Assembly: GCA_003290165.1 (NCBI GenBank)
Contig: QNQO01000826.1
Coordinates: 431,093 to 495,092 of the forward strand
From: Berberis thunbergii
Lineage: Eukaryota; Streptophyta; Magnoliopsida; Ranunculales; Berberidaceae
Reading direction: 5' to 3'
Length of the DNA: 64,000 nt
This document shows positions 48,360 through 61,686 of the stretch, piece after piece. How positions within the stretch are numbered: the first letter of the stretch is position 1; every line of letters begins with the position of its first letter. The translations under genes were made by a program, and so were the position numbers. The notes under the pieces are model-generated. The model searched no databases and had not been told where the DNA came from. It saw nothing but the letters and a program-made list of their open reading frames with translations.

Positions 48360-49956
48360 ATGTCATTGATAGAAATGGATAGTACTCGCGGCAATCTCTC
48401 CACCATTGATGTCACTAGATCTACAAATGATGACAGTGAAGTTAAACAGACCATACAGTTCAACCTCCACGGTTTAGCAGTTGGACCTGGTGCTAGAAAT
48501 TTCAATAAAAACATTGGAAAGCTTGTTGAAACCCTTGTGCCCATCAAATTCAAGGGTTGGCACCATGTTACTGACAACTACAAAGAGGATGTGTGGAATG
48601 GCCTCAAGGTGAGATTTTACATCATTGATTTTCATAATGTCTTATTTTATTTTCAACTTATATCTCAATGGCTTATTTGCAGCGTGAATACGACATCCCA
48701 AATTATGTGAAAAGGAGTGTGCATTTGAAAATGCCTGAATATTATAGAAGGTTCAAGGCAGATCTTAGGAAGAATTATTTGGATAAGTATCCTACCATTG
48801 AGGAACAAGAGAAGCATGTTCCAAATGGTGTAAGAGAGGAGGATTGGAAGGAGTTTGTTCGCTATGAGAGCACCCCTGAAGCGAAGGCAATTAGAGCCCA
48901 AAATGCAAAAAACAAAAAGGCTTCAAAGTATGTATGGGGGGTGGCCAAAAGAGTGCTGCAGAAGTAGAGTATGAAATGGTAATTGAGTTTCTAGCTACTA
49001 GTACAATATTATATACCATTTAACTATATAGGCTGAGACTAATCTTTCAAGTATATAGGTTGAGAAGAACCCTGATGGGGAACCAGTCACACGCACTGAC
49101 ATATGGATTGCTTGTCACACGGGAAAGGATGGAAAACCTACGCATGGTTCTGAACTATATATGGTATGTGCCCAATGATGTCTTTTATACACAATTCTTA
49201 ATTTACTTTGTAGTTGTTTGAATATTATTTGTGTCCTGATTTATTTTATTTTTCATTCTTTTGAAGGAACAAGTTAAAGCAAAAAAAGTCGCCTTGCAGA
49301 ATCTTCAACCCAGGGTACCACTGACCTCACTATTGATGATGATCCTCTAAGCCAAGTGTTTGGCCAAGAAGCGAGGGGACGTACTCGTTGTGTTGGAACC
49401 ACCGTCTCTAAAAGGAAGTATGATGCCTGCCTCGCGTTCATTGCTTTTGGAAAAAACATTGGAAGTAAAAAAAATATGATAGATTGGAAGAAAAGATGGA
49501 TGATAGAGGACTTGAAGAACTTATGTGAGACCATCAACAAGTGAGGGAACAAGGAGGGACACAAAGAACTGAAGATACACCGTCATCCCGTGCACAATCG
49601 ACAAGGCAACCAGAAAATCCATTACCTCCATCTCCATTACCATCATCTTCTCAAGGTGTTGCGAGGTTTCCTTCTCCAAGCAATCCTGTTCCTTCAGTGT
49701 CAAGGACTTACAAAGTTTGTGATTGGGAAAAGAATGTCATTGCGATAGCAATAGAGGTTGTAGATCCTATCCATCAATTCTCTTGCGCTTGTCATGGATC
49801 ATTGAACCCTGCAACAGAGATCAGACTTTCCTTATGCTTCAAATTCAGGACTGGGGTGAAACTTTACAAAGTGATCCAAAAGGAGACATGATGGGGGATT
49901 TGGACGTTGGTGATTTCTTCGTATGGTGTAAAAATCATGTGGAACTTGATGATTGA
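48360..49956 (+). pseudogene. CACTA-3 second gene: Transposase_24 protein, broken
   Basis: Exon A 48360-48608 is open (starts MSLIEMDST, contains KLVETLVPIKFKGWHHVTDN). Exon B 48683-48978 has VPNGVREEDWKEFVRYEST but lost one G in a G run near 48940. Exon C 49059-49163 is open (VEKNPDGEPVTRTDIWIACH). Exon D 49267-49956 has several small deletions around 49290-49540 and a contracted SPLPP repeat, then the conserved end KVCDWEKNVIAIAIEVVDP ..NHVELDD and a stop. The exon map was fixed by comparing the three copies. It lies 260 bp downstream of TNP2 on the same strand. Confidence 0.88.
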
Positions 49957-50479
49957 TAGTTACAACTATGTTGGAAGCAATGTAATGGTGGCAGCAAAAG
50001 AGGAGCTGAGTAAAATACACTACGGGCACGTGATTGTTCATTTTAAGGTAACTAGCTGAAGCTTAAGTGCAAGTATCTATAGACTTAACCACAAAATGAC
50101 TATTGCTTGCCTCATCCCATTTGAAACATTGTTTCTTCTATTTGAATTCTCATTCGCAACAATTGGTATGACCTTAGTTCATCTTTGATTGCTATGGTGC
50201 ATATACTACAGTTTGCTTTGTTCTCATATTTATGTCTATTGCTTTTGATATTGATTATGATGTCTTTCTTTATACAGGAGTTCTATTTTCTACACAAAAA
50301 CACCCAAAAACCAAGAGTCTAATGGTGAATTTTCTGACTATATTTACTTTTTAATTTATTTATGATCAATATACATATTTAAGACTCTCATTGCTTGACT
50401 GCTTTTTGTGAAGTTTGCATTTGCAGTTTTAATTATTTATGTATTTATTTCATCTAACTGTCAGTATGGCAGTCAATTG
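49957..50479 (+). other. Conserved 3' flank of the second gene
   Basis: After the stop the copies share GTTACAACTATGTTGGAAGC and, in CACTA-3, an open-looking stretch VMVAAKEELSKIHYGHVIVH then a GTAACT donor. CACTA-1 leaves this sequence at GGCAGCA (capture point of ALG1); CACTA-2 skips 340 bp here. This is the proximal edge of the cargo zone. Confidence 0.55.
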
Positions 50480-50770
50480 TCTCCAAGGAACACTGCAGCA
50501 CAGAGCGCGTCCCAGGCAGGGTGCGCTGCAGTTTCAGCGTGCTCTGCATTGAGATAGAGTGCGATGTTGATCCAGACAGAGTGCGATTCAGCGTGTCTGT
50601 TGTATGTGTGTTTCTGGCCGCAGAGGGTTTCAGCGTGCCGCACACCGGTTTTGAGCTGTGGTTGAGGTCTGCTGGGAGGCTTGCAGGTTTTTCTGCACGC
50701 TGCTGCGAACAGAGCTTGCGTTGGTGCTGTCCGGGTTTGCTGGGCAGCTGACTGCTTGGGTTGTGTCCAT
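50480..50770. repeat. CAG/CTCTGC-rich cassette, copy 3
   Basis: GC-rich island with CAGAGTGCG, GCGTGCTCTGC, TTTCAGCGTGC words. Its last part (TTTCTGGCCGCAGAGGGTTT onward) is shared with CACTA-2 at 34895-34850, so the cassette predates the divergence of these copies. Confidence 0.65.
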
Positions 50771-50777
50771 TATACAG

Positions 50778-51532
50778 TTTTCATATATTTGATCCGTTGG
50801 ACGTTGTATTGATCATTCTGGGAGCAAGTGCTGTTATTGTGAATGGAATTTCTGCCTATTATGACATTTCTCCTTGGGGAACTAATTAACACCTTTGGAG
50901 TAACTGCAGATAACAATAACATTGTTCATGAAGTTTCAAAAGGTACATGAACTTCTAAAACTAGTTCAAAAATTACTATATGCTTCCTTTCATTTTAATA
51001 TTCATCTCATCGTGTTAGTTTTAAGGATGAATTTCTGATTCAGAAAAAATGTAGATCGTTAGATGCAATTACTTTCATTAGTATGGCTTAATTAGTTACT
51101 GCCACGTGAATACTCGATACTATCATTCTTTGTCTTTGTTGTAGCCAATGAAGCCATTTAAAAAACCAATAAGAATGGGCTGATCCATTTTCGGACTTTT
51201 TAGTGGTGTTTGAAACGGTAACTTCATTATGTTTCCTTTGCATTATCGTTTTCTCAGTATGTCTGAGATTTGTTTATCTGGGTGTTGGATCTGCAGTTGC
51301 ATCATTCTTCCGTAAGTATACTATGTTTGCATCTTTGGTTGATATACATAATCATTTTCTTGTCACATAGACAATAGACAACTTGTTGAAAGTTGTCAAC
51401 AAAGAGTTTCACATTCTTGTTTTTTTTTGTCAGAGCTAGCTTGCTCGGATGGTTACAGAGGAAAGGCAGTCCTCATGACTAAGGAATTTGTACTTGAAGC
51501 CATACTGCGACAAGATATCGCATTCTTTGACT
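50778..51532 (+). pseudogene. Captured N-terminal fragment of an ABCB (MDR/P-glycoprotein) transporter
   Basis: Exon 1, about 50790-50942: FDPLDVVLIILGASAVIVNG and, after small indels, MTFLLGELINTFG ..NNNIVHEVSK. Exon 2, 51258-51310: LRFVYLGVGSAVASFF. Exon 3, 51434-51532: WMVTEERQSS, a stop, LRNLYL and, one base shifted, AILRQDIAFFD. The order corresponds to the first membrane-spanning segments and the first cytoplasmic coupling helix of a full-size ABCB protein, a plasma-membrane exporter that includes the auxin carriers. No nucleotide-binding domain is present. The stop and frameshifts make it dead. It lies directly after the CAG-rich cassette in the cargo zone, in sense orientation. Confidence 0.85.
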
Positions 51533-51828
51533 TCAAATTGGTTCAGATCTATTTCAAATTTTTTTTTTTCTCTTCAGCAAAACAAACAGTTTGATTTTTT
51601 TTTGTTGATCTCTTCTTCTTATTTTTTTTCTTCTTTCACAAAGCAAACCGTAGAACTCACTTTCTTCTTTTCTCGAGTCGATTTTGAAGAGGAGAAGAAG
51701 AAGACTAAGATAACCACTCCAAAACAACAGGTAAGCTATTCAACATTCTCTCATTTCCTGTCTTTTTTCATTGCCTCATTGGATTGTGAAACATATGGGT
51801 GAGATTCTAATTGGGGTGTTGTGGGCAG

Positions 51829-51942
51829 CTGTTGGAGGTCAGATACATTTCCTCTATGTGATGGAAACTCATGTGAAGCACAACAAAGACACTGGAGATA
51901 ATGTTGGTCCTGTGCTATTGAAGAAGCGTAGAGAACCACTTG
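51829..51942 (+). pseudogene. Unrecognised captured exon
   Basis: A 114-bp block with AG acceptor and G/GTGAGT donor is open in one frame: VGGQIHFLYVMETHVKHNKD then TGDNVGPVLLKKRREPLG. It looks like a real exon by borders and composition, but I cannot name the family. A preceding EEKKKTKITTPKQQ stretch at 51690-51733 ends at CAG/GTAAGC and may be another exon of the same gene. Confidence 0.4.
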
Positions 51943-52679
51943 GTGAGTATATAGGGTCTTCTTTAATTTTTTGAGACTTTTGTTAAGCACTAATGTTTAT
52001 TATGTACAAGGGAAACATTTCAATTGGAGGGATTTGAGTCTGCTACTATGTATAGACCATCAACATGATTTACTCATAGTCCTTTTAGCCATGTCTGTGT
52101 GTTTGTATTGTTTTGACAGATCATCATTGGGTATTCTAGCTTAATTGGTTTACTCAATAGTCTTTTAGCCTTGATCTCTTCTTGTTATCCATCACTCTTT
52201 AAGGTAGGTTGGTTAAATTTTTTCTTGTTTAATGACATCACACAACATGCATCTTTGATGACATCAAGAGCATTAGTAGTTAAAGAAAGAAAAATGAAAA
52301 TGTCTACTTTAATTACATTCATTATTTCATATTTTCTTGTGTTCCTTATTAGTCATGATTTTCCTAGATAAGTAAGTATCTTTTTCGCAGGAACGAAAAT
52401 TGGCCTTGTTATCTTGTTCGCATTCAAAAATAAGATGGAATACTTTAGTTATATAGGTTCATTTTTTTTAAAGATTTTATTATGTATGCATGAATATAGT
52501 TTACAAGTTTTCCATGGAAATGTAAATTTTCAACTCTGTCTACTGCAGTTTGGGAGAGAAACACCGATTAGTGCCTGAGGAGTTGATTAGTGTTTAGGGA
52601 GGGTGTTCAGCACGTACCCATTATACTTCTCTGTCAACAAGTAGTTTACAAACGTTAGTGTTTGGGCAATGGTAGGTCC
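51943..52679. other. CACTA-3 cargo zone, no exon seen
   Basis: AT-rich, intron-like sequence without recognisable coding blocks. Confidence 0.4.
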
Positions 52680-52950
52680 TGGAACCGAGTGCTGGCAGGG
52701 CACTCTGCTGTACAAGAGTGTCCCTATTTTTCGGAGCAGGGAGAGTCTGCGGACTGGAAGAACTGGGCACTGGTTGCTGCGGATTGGACTGGTGGTAAGG
52801 CCGTGGGAGATGGTGGATACGCGTTAGGTTGATGGACGCTGTTGCGTCGCAGAGCGTCCTGTTGCTATGTGTGTTCTGAGCTGCTGCGATGCAGTGGCCT
52901 TCATGCGAACACGCTGTTGCGACACTCTGCTACGTTTCAGCGTGCTGCGC
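52680..52950. repeat. CAG/CTCTGC-rich cassette, copy 4
   Basis: GC-rich island with GGCACTCTGCTG, GCGTCGCAGAGCGTCC, TTGCGACACTCTGC and TTTCAGCGTGCTGCGC. It lies between the unrecognised exon and the leucine aminopeptidase exon. Confidence 0.65.
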
Positions 52951-53166
52951 TAAATCTGGGTATTGAATTTTTGCATTTTGTTTATTCAAGAGAGAATGAT
53001 TTGTCTTTGCCACTGTTCTAAATGATAGCTTGTATGTAGCATTGTTTGGTATTGAAAATATGTGTAGAAGCTTCATGAAATCTTCGTTAAGGTGGCTTTC
53101 AAACTCACTTGATAAATATCATCAACTCCATGTAAGTTTGATTTGTTGGAATCATTTTTTCTGCAG

Positions 53167-53244
53167 GTCAACAATATTGATGCCGAAGGCAAACTGACGC
53201 TTGCTGATGCTCTGGTATATGCTTGCAACCAAGGTGTAGAGAAG
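53167..53244 (+). pseudogene. Single captured exon of a plant leucine aminopeptidase (M17)
   Basis: The 78-bp exon has a CTGCAG acceptor and an AAG/GTATCT donor and encodes 26 residues: VNNIDAEGKLTLADALVYAC followed by NQGVEK. This is the M17 signature region, normally NTDAEGRL, whose Asp and Glu bind the two metal ions and whose Arg helps catalysis. Here Thr is Ile and the catalytic Arg is Lys. No neighbouring aminopeptidase exon was found, so only about one exon was captured. Confidence 0.88.
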
Positions 53245-54786
53245 GTATCTATCTTGTCACTAAAATTTACGAGCCTGGTACGTCGTTCTCTTTTCGTTTA
53301 TATTCATGATATAAAAAATTTACTCCTTAGTTGCATCCTGCGTCATGTTTGCTTTTAGCTCAAATATGATGTATTTTTGTTGTCATTTTACTTGTTGCTA
53401 GATTGTAGATCACAACATATCCTTCATTTTGCTTACTTTCTTCTTCTTCTCTTAAGAATGTGTAGTAAGCTCTTTTCCTATATTCATTTTCTTATTGTTG
53501 TTATAATATTTTTCTTGAGTGTTCGAGTGTTAGCATTTCTCCAATCATTCTAGCTTTACATTATCATTATCAGTTATTCATGTGGTACTCAGTTTACAGG
53601 AAGTTTCTCCTGATGGGTGATTCATAGTTAGTGCGATTTTAAAATTCGGTTGGAAGATTCTTGCAGCTTAGGAGAACTAAACCTAGTTGAAATGGTGACA
53701 CGAGAATGAGATTTTTCATTGGGTTTGGTTTGCTTCTATAGCTCACTAGTTCAGTGCCCTGAAAATTTTGTTTCTTTGTTCATTTAAAGTTTTTGCATTC
53801 CCTGTTATAAGAAAAGAAAAAAATAGATTGAGTTTGATACTTCTTTTCAAATCCACTTATATATTGCTCACCAGTCATAACTTCCATGTAGATCATCTCT
53901 GTCTTCTCCAGATTTTAGGTAATCATTGATCAGATGGGATATTTTAATTTTAATTTTTTTTTATCAAAACACTATGTTTAGATTAGCTGGTAGACACTGA
54001 TTCACTGTGTTGGCAGGTTTGTTTCATGCTATTGGGGAAGTGAGTATTGACTTTGGATTGCGATGTTTGTTGTGCTTTTTTGATTGTTTTTGCAAGTTTG
54101 GATACTTCTTAATTTTCATACTTAATACCTGTATGCAAATGTGTGTTGTCTAGTGCTGACTGCAGTAGCTTGAGTTCTGGTTTTAAATGGTTAATCTCAA
54201 TGCATGTTTTTCTTTTTCCTATTTTTTCGAATCAGGTTTCTGAGACTTCTTATGGACAAATTGTGTTTGCCAGCTACTGCTTGGTGGATTGTGACCCTTA
54301 TGGATTTGATATACTTACAACCTATCGGTTTGGTTCTATATGGTATGGTTTCTTGATGCAAGACCTTACTATGTAGTGTGAAGAGAAGTTTCTGATGTTT
54401 TTCAGGTTTAATTCATAGCTTGTCTTAAACATGCTCAATTTTTTTCTCTTAAGCAAATGGCATATGGTATGGGATTGATATCATAATTTATTTAGATTGG
54501 AAGCAATTAGATTTCACTATGTCGGGAGCTGAATTCTAAGGGAACACACCTCTCTTAGGAATTGTGAGAATTTGAAGTGTTGCCTTGACATTGGATGATA
54601 CAAAAGCAGTAAATCTTCTTGCGATGTGTTGCAGTTTCTGCTGTTGAGGGTGCGCGCGGTTGCTGTTATTGTTGCAGGTGAAGTAGCTTCATTTTATGTT
54701 TTACTTGTTTTGTGATAAAGCTTTTTTTCCTCATTTTCATAAGTTTTTTGTTTAAGTACTTATGTTTTTGGAAAAATTGGACTAGC
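53245..54786. other. CACTA-3 cargo zone between aminopeptidase and carboxypeptidase fragments
   Basis: AT-rich sequence; part is presumably intron of the donor genes. A GC-richer stretch at 54630-54680 (GTTGAGGGTGCGCGCGGTTG) precedes the carboxypeptidase exons. I recognise no exon. Confidence 0.4.
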
Positions 54787-56060
<1,274 letters not shown>

Positions 56061-56084
56061 TACTATGTTTACATATAAAGAGCT

Positions 56085-56345
56085 GGGTACTCTGCAGTGA
56101 AACAGAGCGCACTCTGGTTTGAGACCAGCAGCAAGCTCGCATCAGTGCGTCCTCGCAGAGCATCAGTTCATCCCTCGCAGCAGCAGAGTTCATCCCTCGC
56201 AGCAGCAGCAGTTTGTCCTCACAAAGCAGCAGTGATTCCCTCAGCAGCAGTGCGTACCTCGCATCATCAGCAGATCGTCCCTTGCAGCAACAGCATTGCG
56301 TCTCTCGCAGCAGCAGCATTGCGTCTCTCGCAGCAGCATTGTTCC
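56085..56345. repeat. CAG/CTCTGC-rich cassette, copy 5
   Basis: Tandem units of about 25 bp of the form CCTCGCAGCAGCAGAGTTCAT or GCGTCTCTCGCAGCAGCA, preceded by TACTCTGCAGTGAAACAGAGCGCACTCTG. It lies between the carboxypeptidase fragment and the right subterminal array. Open frames on both strands here are composition artefacts. Confidence 0.75.
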
Positions 56346-56560
56346 ACTTTCTTTGTATTTGAGATATTTAAGTTTGTGTGTGTCATTGTATTTGAGATAT
56401 TATTTGATAGATTTTGTGACTCAATGTAATACATTATTTTATTAATACATTACTTTGCCTCCATTCATGGAAATGTTTAAGTTTGGCACATTAAAATTTT
56501 TATTTCTAGAATAAACTTATAAGATGTAATAAAAGTCATTTGATAGCAAAAAAAAAAATT

Positions 56561-56960
56561 TGCCACAGTTTAAAACCGTGGCTAATTATTGCAATGGCAA
56601 AAAATCGTGGCTACATTGCCACGGCTTATAACCGTGGCTAGTACTGGCCACGGTTTAACTCCGTTGCTAAAGCTATTGCAACGACTTAAAACCGTGGCCA
56701 AACTTGCAACGGCTTAAAACCGTGGCCAAACTTGCAACGGTTTTAAGCCATGGCTACTCCTTCCCACAGCTTAGAACCGTGGCTAAGATTTTGGCAACGG
56801 TTTATAACCGTGGCTAAATCATCAACCGTCCTCGAGATAAAACCGTTGCTAATATTTTAGCCACGGTTTTTAGCTGTTACTAGGGATTTAGCGACGCCTC
56901 TACAGCCCACGGTTCTAAGTCGTGCCAATGGGTTACCCACGGTTTAAAACGTTGCAATGA
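56561..56960. repeat. CACTA-3 right subterminal repeat array
   Basis: Hairpin units such as CAACGGCTTAAAACCGTGG lead to the terminus. The last ~100 bp, including GCGACGCCTCTACAGCCCACGG, match the inverse left end of CACTA-1 and CACTA-2. Confidence 0.9.
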
Positions 56961-56977
56961 CCATTTTTGGTGTAGTG

Positions 56978-57155
56978 GTTATTCTTATGTAACATGTAGT
57001 TTTAGATTATGAATGTGTGAGATTTTTTTTTATTTAGGATTTAAGAGTTTAAAATACATAACTTATATTGTTAAACTAGAAATTACGTTTCTACATAAAA
57101 AATATTTCTTAAATCAAGGTATCAAATTAACTTGAAAAATGAAATAAAATCCTTG
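56978..57155. mobile_element. Right half of a second copy of the hAT-like MITE
   Basis: The sequence from GTTATTCTTATG to AAAATCCTTG follows 22000-22210 in order: GATTCTTATG, ATTATGA.TGT, ATAACTT, AAATATTTCTTAA, AAATTAACTTG, AATCCTTG. The left half is not found on the other side of CACTA-3. An ATCATAAC octamer follows at the expected target-duplication position. Confidence 0.65.
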
Positions 57156-57163
57156 ATCATAAC

Positions 57164-59750
57164 ATATGAGTACGACTAAGGTTTTTTCCAAATAAGGCCA
57201 GCTTTAGTACACAAAGTTTTTACACGTTCGAAATAGCATCATATTCTAATGACTCATGATGCATTGTGGCACTCGTGTTATCTGCACCATGTGTTCTTAA
57301 TAGTGAACCAGGCTGTCACTCATCATATATTTATAAAATCTATATTACATTCAGAGTGGTGTTTTACTATTCATTTCTGACTGGGACAACTAAGGATTTG
57401 AGATAAAAGATCACTAAGATTGAAAGTTGGAAAATGTGTGGAGGGTTGAGATTTATTTCCTGTGATGAAATGTTTGTAAATATAAAACATATAGAAGAGC
57501 AAAAAAATTGTGAAAAAGTGCATAGAATGTACATGTGGCGGATAGAGAAAGTATTGTGTTTTCTTTTTTCTCAAAATGAAAATTATCACAACTATTTATG
57601 TAGTTGTCGAATTTTGGTCAACTTGTTATCGTTGAAAAGCAATTTTGAAGATTTTTCCAACAAAACAATTATCAATACATATAATTTCAATTTCAAATAT
57701 GTATTTTATTATTAAAACATGCAAGTATTTCAATATTTTTATACCTAAATATAAATTTTTAAAGAAACGGACGGATATTTTAATGAACATTCAAAAATTA
57801 GCCCCCGAACATTTAGTCAATTCTAATTTTAATCAAATTTGATTCTTAAAAAAATTGTATTTTTACTGTAAATAGGATTGCACTAAAAAAAATAGTTTAC
57901 ATTCTAAAATAAGATTATTTATTTATGAAATTGATTGAGAGCAATGGTAGGAAAGGTAGTAAGGTTGTCCAGTGCATGATAATTAGCAACAAAAAGTGTA
58001 TGTGAGTGCAACAACACGGGTAATATGCTAGTATAATACCCGTGTCGTGGCCCTCCACATAATTGTTTTTTTTCTTTGTGAAATATCTTGTATTGAATAC
58101 CCCCGCCTCATCCCACTTCGCAATTTTGAAATGCAAACTATTATTTTTTATTTTGTTAAAAAACTTAATTTAGACAAGGAATAGATCCTGATATGAAGCA
58201 TATCTTTTAGTTGTGAAAAACTTGTCAAATAGTGATTTTTCAGGGAAAGTACTATGCATAGATTTAGATTCATTTTTCGAATCAGAATCGAATAATCAAA
58301 TTATCTCTATAAATCTCCAATAATCAATATATGCTTCAAATCATGAACTATCTATTCGTGAGTTGACTCCTAAAAGCTAATGAGTTTTAAATGAAAAATG
58401 AGGAAGTTTTCACTAAATTTTCAAGTTGAAAAGTTGGGAGAATGAATGACACAGGATGGATCAGAACTGTGAACTCACAGTCACAAGAAAAAAAAACAAC
58501 TCTAATTCATCACCATTGCTCTGACCACTGACTGATTCGGTGAAAGCCTGCAAAACCCATTTCTGATTATCCAAATTCACTAAAAAATTAGATAAAAAAA
58601 TAAACCCCAAATAACCAACCATTGCAAGTTGAGGTTTCCATATCCCAGACCGCACTTTGGGTCTTCTTGAAAAGGAGGAAAAGTTGAAATATTTGCCCTC
58701 ATTCTTCTCAAATTTGGCTAAGAGCTTCGATGGGTCAATCTAATAGTTTGTTTGCAGTCCGAAAAGTTCAGCATTCTCTTTAAATTCACCACCTAGTCAT
58801 CATTATCGACAGAAGAAGAAGAATCTTCATAATTTTTCACTGATTGGGCAAAACATTTGGAAGAAGAAGAAGCAGAAAAGAAGAAAGAAAAAGAAAAAAG
58901 AAAAAAGAACAGAGCAAATGTGAGTAAGATTCCATTTTATGATGAAGATCTCAAATCAAGTCAATCAAGCTCTTCCTCTATTTAGTGAAGAAAAAGAACG
59001 TAGAAGCTCTCTTTGATGATGAAGACGATGATGGAATCAACACTTTCACTCCCACTTCTCAAGAACCCATTTGCATAATTGAGTTATTAGTTCATTTGAA
59101 GATGAAGATAGATAAAAGATGAAGTGAAGATGACGGTTTAGGATTGTGAATGGAACTGTTCAAAGGAAGAAAGAGGGAGGTGAGGCTGGTAGTGGGAGAT
59201 ATGAAGGGGAACAACACAGCGCGCACAGTGGCGGTGGTGGAGGAAGATGGAGTTGCTGGTGTGGGTTTTGGGTGGGTGTGGATTGAGCATTGAAGAACAA
59301 AAAGAAGTCGAGTGTGAGAGGAGGAGATGAAGTGTCCCCTAGCTCCTTTTAATGACAGTGAAACACCATATTGACCGGAGGTGGTGTTGAAATTAGATAA
59401 ATGGAGAGAATGGGGAAAGGGTGGTCGGTGGTGGGAGAGAAGAAGCGGAGGGGAGATTACAGAGAGTGAGAGAGGTTTGTGAGAAGAGAGAAGCGTGGAG
59501 AGTTAGAGGAAAACATCAGGGTTGAAATTTTCACTTAAGTTTCGCTGCTAGAGTCATATTACCTCTTTATATTTTATTAATATGCCCCAGTCATATTACC
59601 CTAAAGTATATTCATTTTCCCCCTAGAGGTGGCACTGCACATAATTTTAATTTTACTAATTATTTTGTATTGAACACCTCTGTCACTATCTCCATTTTCG
59701 CTTTCAAATCAGTATTGAAGTATAAGCCTATTCAGTTTATTAGAATCAGT
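57164..59750. other. Intergenic, GA/CT-rich patches, no gene seen
   Basis: AT-rich to 58800. 58810-58920 is GAAGAAGAA/AAAGAAAAAG-rich, and 59100-59520 is purine-rich on plus, CT-rich on minus (CTCTCCACGCTTCTCTCTTC, CCACCACCGACCACC). The minus strand resembles a plant 5'UTR with an ATG at 59294, but no continuing gene is visible. Confidence 0.4.
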
Positions 59751-59751
59751 T

Positions 59752-59768
59752 GGGGGGGGGGGGGGGGG
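59752..59768 (+). repeat. Run of 17 G
   Basis: An uninterrupted poly-G, unusual in this AT-rich region and able to form a G-quadruplex. The exact length is prone to sequencing error. Confidence 0.8.
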
Positions 59769-60179
59769 ATTTAAACGCCAAGAATGAGTTCTTTCCAATC
59801 TTTGATTCGCCAAAACATGAAATTTAGGATTTTTTGTTTAAATGTGCATTAGGATGTCTGACTCATTTTTTCTGGTATGATCGGCCTGTCTCATTACTTT
59901 TAAAAATATTGAAAATATTAAAGACGTGTAAACATTATACGTTTTTTTAATTATAAAATATATATAAATTAATATTTTTCCCTCATATTGATATTGATTT
60001 TGTTGGAAAGATCTTCCAAAATGCATTTCAACGATATTAGGCTCCACTTGGTACACTGTAAAATAATGCAATTTGCAAATTAATGCTATGCATTAGTTTG
60101 CAATGCATTACTTTACGGGTGCTTGGTAGTAACTAAGGAAATTGATGTAAACTTGACAAGTGATTGTAGGTGATGTTGA

Positions 60180-60535
60180 TGATGGTAGTAGTAATTGTTA
60201 CAGGGTCATATGGTGGCGGTGATTTGTGGCTTTAATGATGGTGATTGCGAATGTGGGCGATGATGGTGGTGATGGGGCAATGGCGGGGTTGTTAAAATGG
60301 TGGTGGTGATGGCTGCAATGGCTATGGTGGTAGTGGTTATGGTGATTATGCATAGTGGTGTGGTGGTTATGCTATGGTAGTTGTGGTGTGTGGTGAGTAT
60401 GAATGGTAGCGGTGATCGTGGAGTGGCGTGACGGTGGCAGTGGCTATGGTAGTAGTGGTGTAATGGTTATGTTATGGTAGTGGCGATGACGATGGTGGTA
60501 GTAGTGTGTTGGCTATAGTAATAGCAATGGCCATT
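60180..60535 (+). repeat. GTG/GAT-rich minisatellite
   Basis: Degenerate repeats of GGTGGTGATGG, ATGGTGGTAGTGG and TGGTTATG over about 350 bp. Strong G/C strand bias. No sign that it is coded. Confidence 0.85.
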
Positions 60536-61378
60536 ACTAAAGTCCATGTCATGGACCCCCATGGAACTAATCTTTTTTTTTTCAATGTAATTTTATGTAA
60601 TTGCAAACAGTAAAAAAAAATCAATTATTTGTTCACAAGTTGTACAAAACTTCCAACAAAAAATATAAATTAATATGTAAATAATAACTATAAATTCAAT
60701 AAAATACAGACCACTAGCCAACTCATATAACCATTTTTCTATGAAATTGTAGTAGGATCTTATTATGTTCGCAAATTTCAAATTTTTTAAAATTCAACTA
60801 GATACTTATCCTAATTATTTTGTGATTTAGTTATATATTCTAGTTACATTTCGCTCATTTGCCTTTTAAAGTATCGATATTGTGACCTTATGTTGCTTAA
60901 AATTGCACTACACTGAATTCAATTTGGTATATGCAATGTACTTTTGATAGTTGTATTTTCTTATTAGTTAGTAGCTAGGATATATATATATATTTTTGTC
61001 CATTCTTGATAACTACTATTAGCAACTAATATTATTTGTCATTTCGCCATTCCTTGACTAAAATCCTGAATCCGCCACTGCATATAAGTTAGCGATTCGG
61101 GTCACTGGTAGCATATCCGTCCTTCCATTGGCATCCATACTACTTGTGGGTGAGCCAAATATTGACAGTCCTAACTTGGAGCAATATAAGAAAACGATTC
61201 TTAACCTAAAGAAAATGGGGTAGTAGATCTTGGATGTGGTCTCAGTTTATACACTACTAAACATAAACAATCTTTTCTTTTATTTGTGCATTGGGTACGA
61301 TGTAGAGTCCCTTTCTCATTTAAGAAAAGTCTAATCTCTCTCAACTCGGATGCCATGAGGCAGGCCTATAGTCCTTAT
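60536..61378. other. AT-rich intergenic sequence
   Basis: No exon or element terminus is recognised. A (TA)n run lies near 60980. Confidence 0.4.
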
Positions 61379-61405
61379 GACTTAGTCATACTTTATGACT
61401 AAGTC
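61379..61405. repeat. Perfect 12-bp inverted repeat, 3-nt loop
   Basis: GACTTAGTCATA, CTT, TATGACTAAGTC forms a perfect hairpin. It contains two TTAGTCA/TGACTAA cores, the kind of site bound by some bZIP factors. No gene is clearly associated. Confidence 0.7.
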
Positions 61406-61568
61406 TTACTACTTAGCTTCCAATAAAAACACACGTTTGGAAAAAATAAAATAAAAAAATTACTTGATATTCTAATGATTCATTCCCCATTTGTGAATGC
61501 AGCGTCTGCTCGTGTCATTTCGTGTGCTCTTTCGTAGTGAACCGGCCGACCTCTTATCTTGGCTTACT

Positions 61569-61576
61569 TATAAATA
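61569..61576 (+). promoter_or_regulatory. Putative TATA box
   Basis: TATAAATA is followed by a CA/CT-rich leader (TTCAACTTCCAACTCAAACA) of the kind seen in plant 5'UTRs and an ATG at 61687. Confidence 0.35.
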
Positions 61577-61686
61577 CAAATTCAAATCCTCATTTTACTT
61601 CAACTTCCAACTCAAACACACTTCATCACTCTTCACTCTCTACTTCAACACTTTGACAACAAAATCTTACATCCATCACAATACAA

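Noticed and set aside
54143..54376. Open frame of 77 codons before the carboxypeptidase exons
   Set aside because: It shows no similarity to the carboxypeptidase N-terminus and no motif; it is likely intron sequence.
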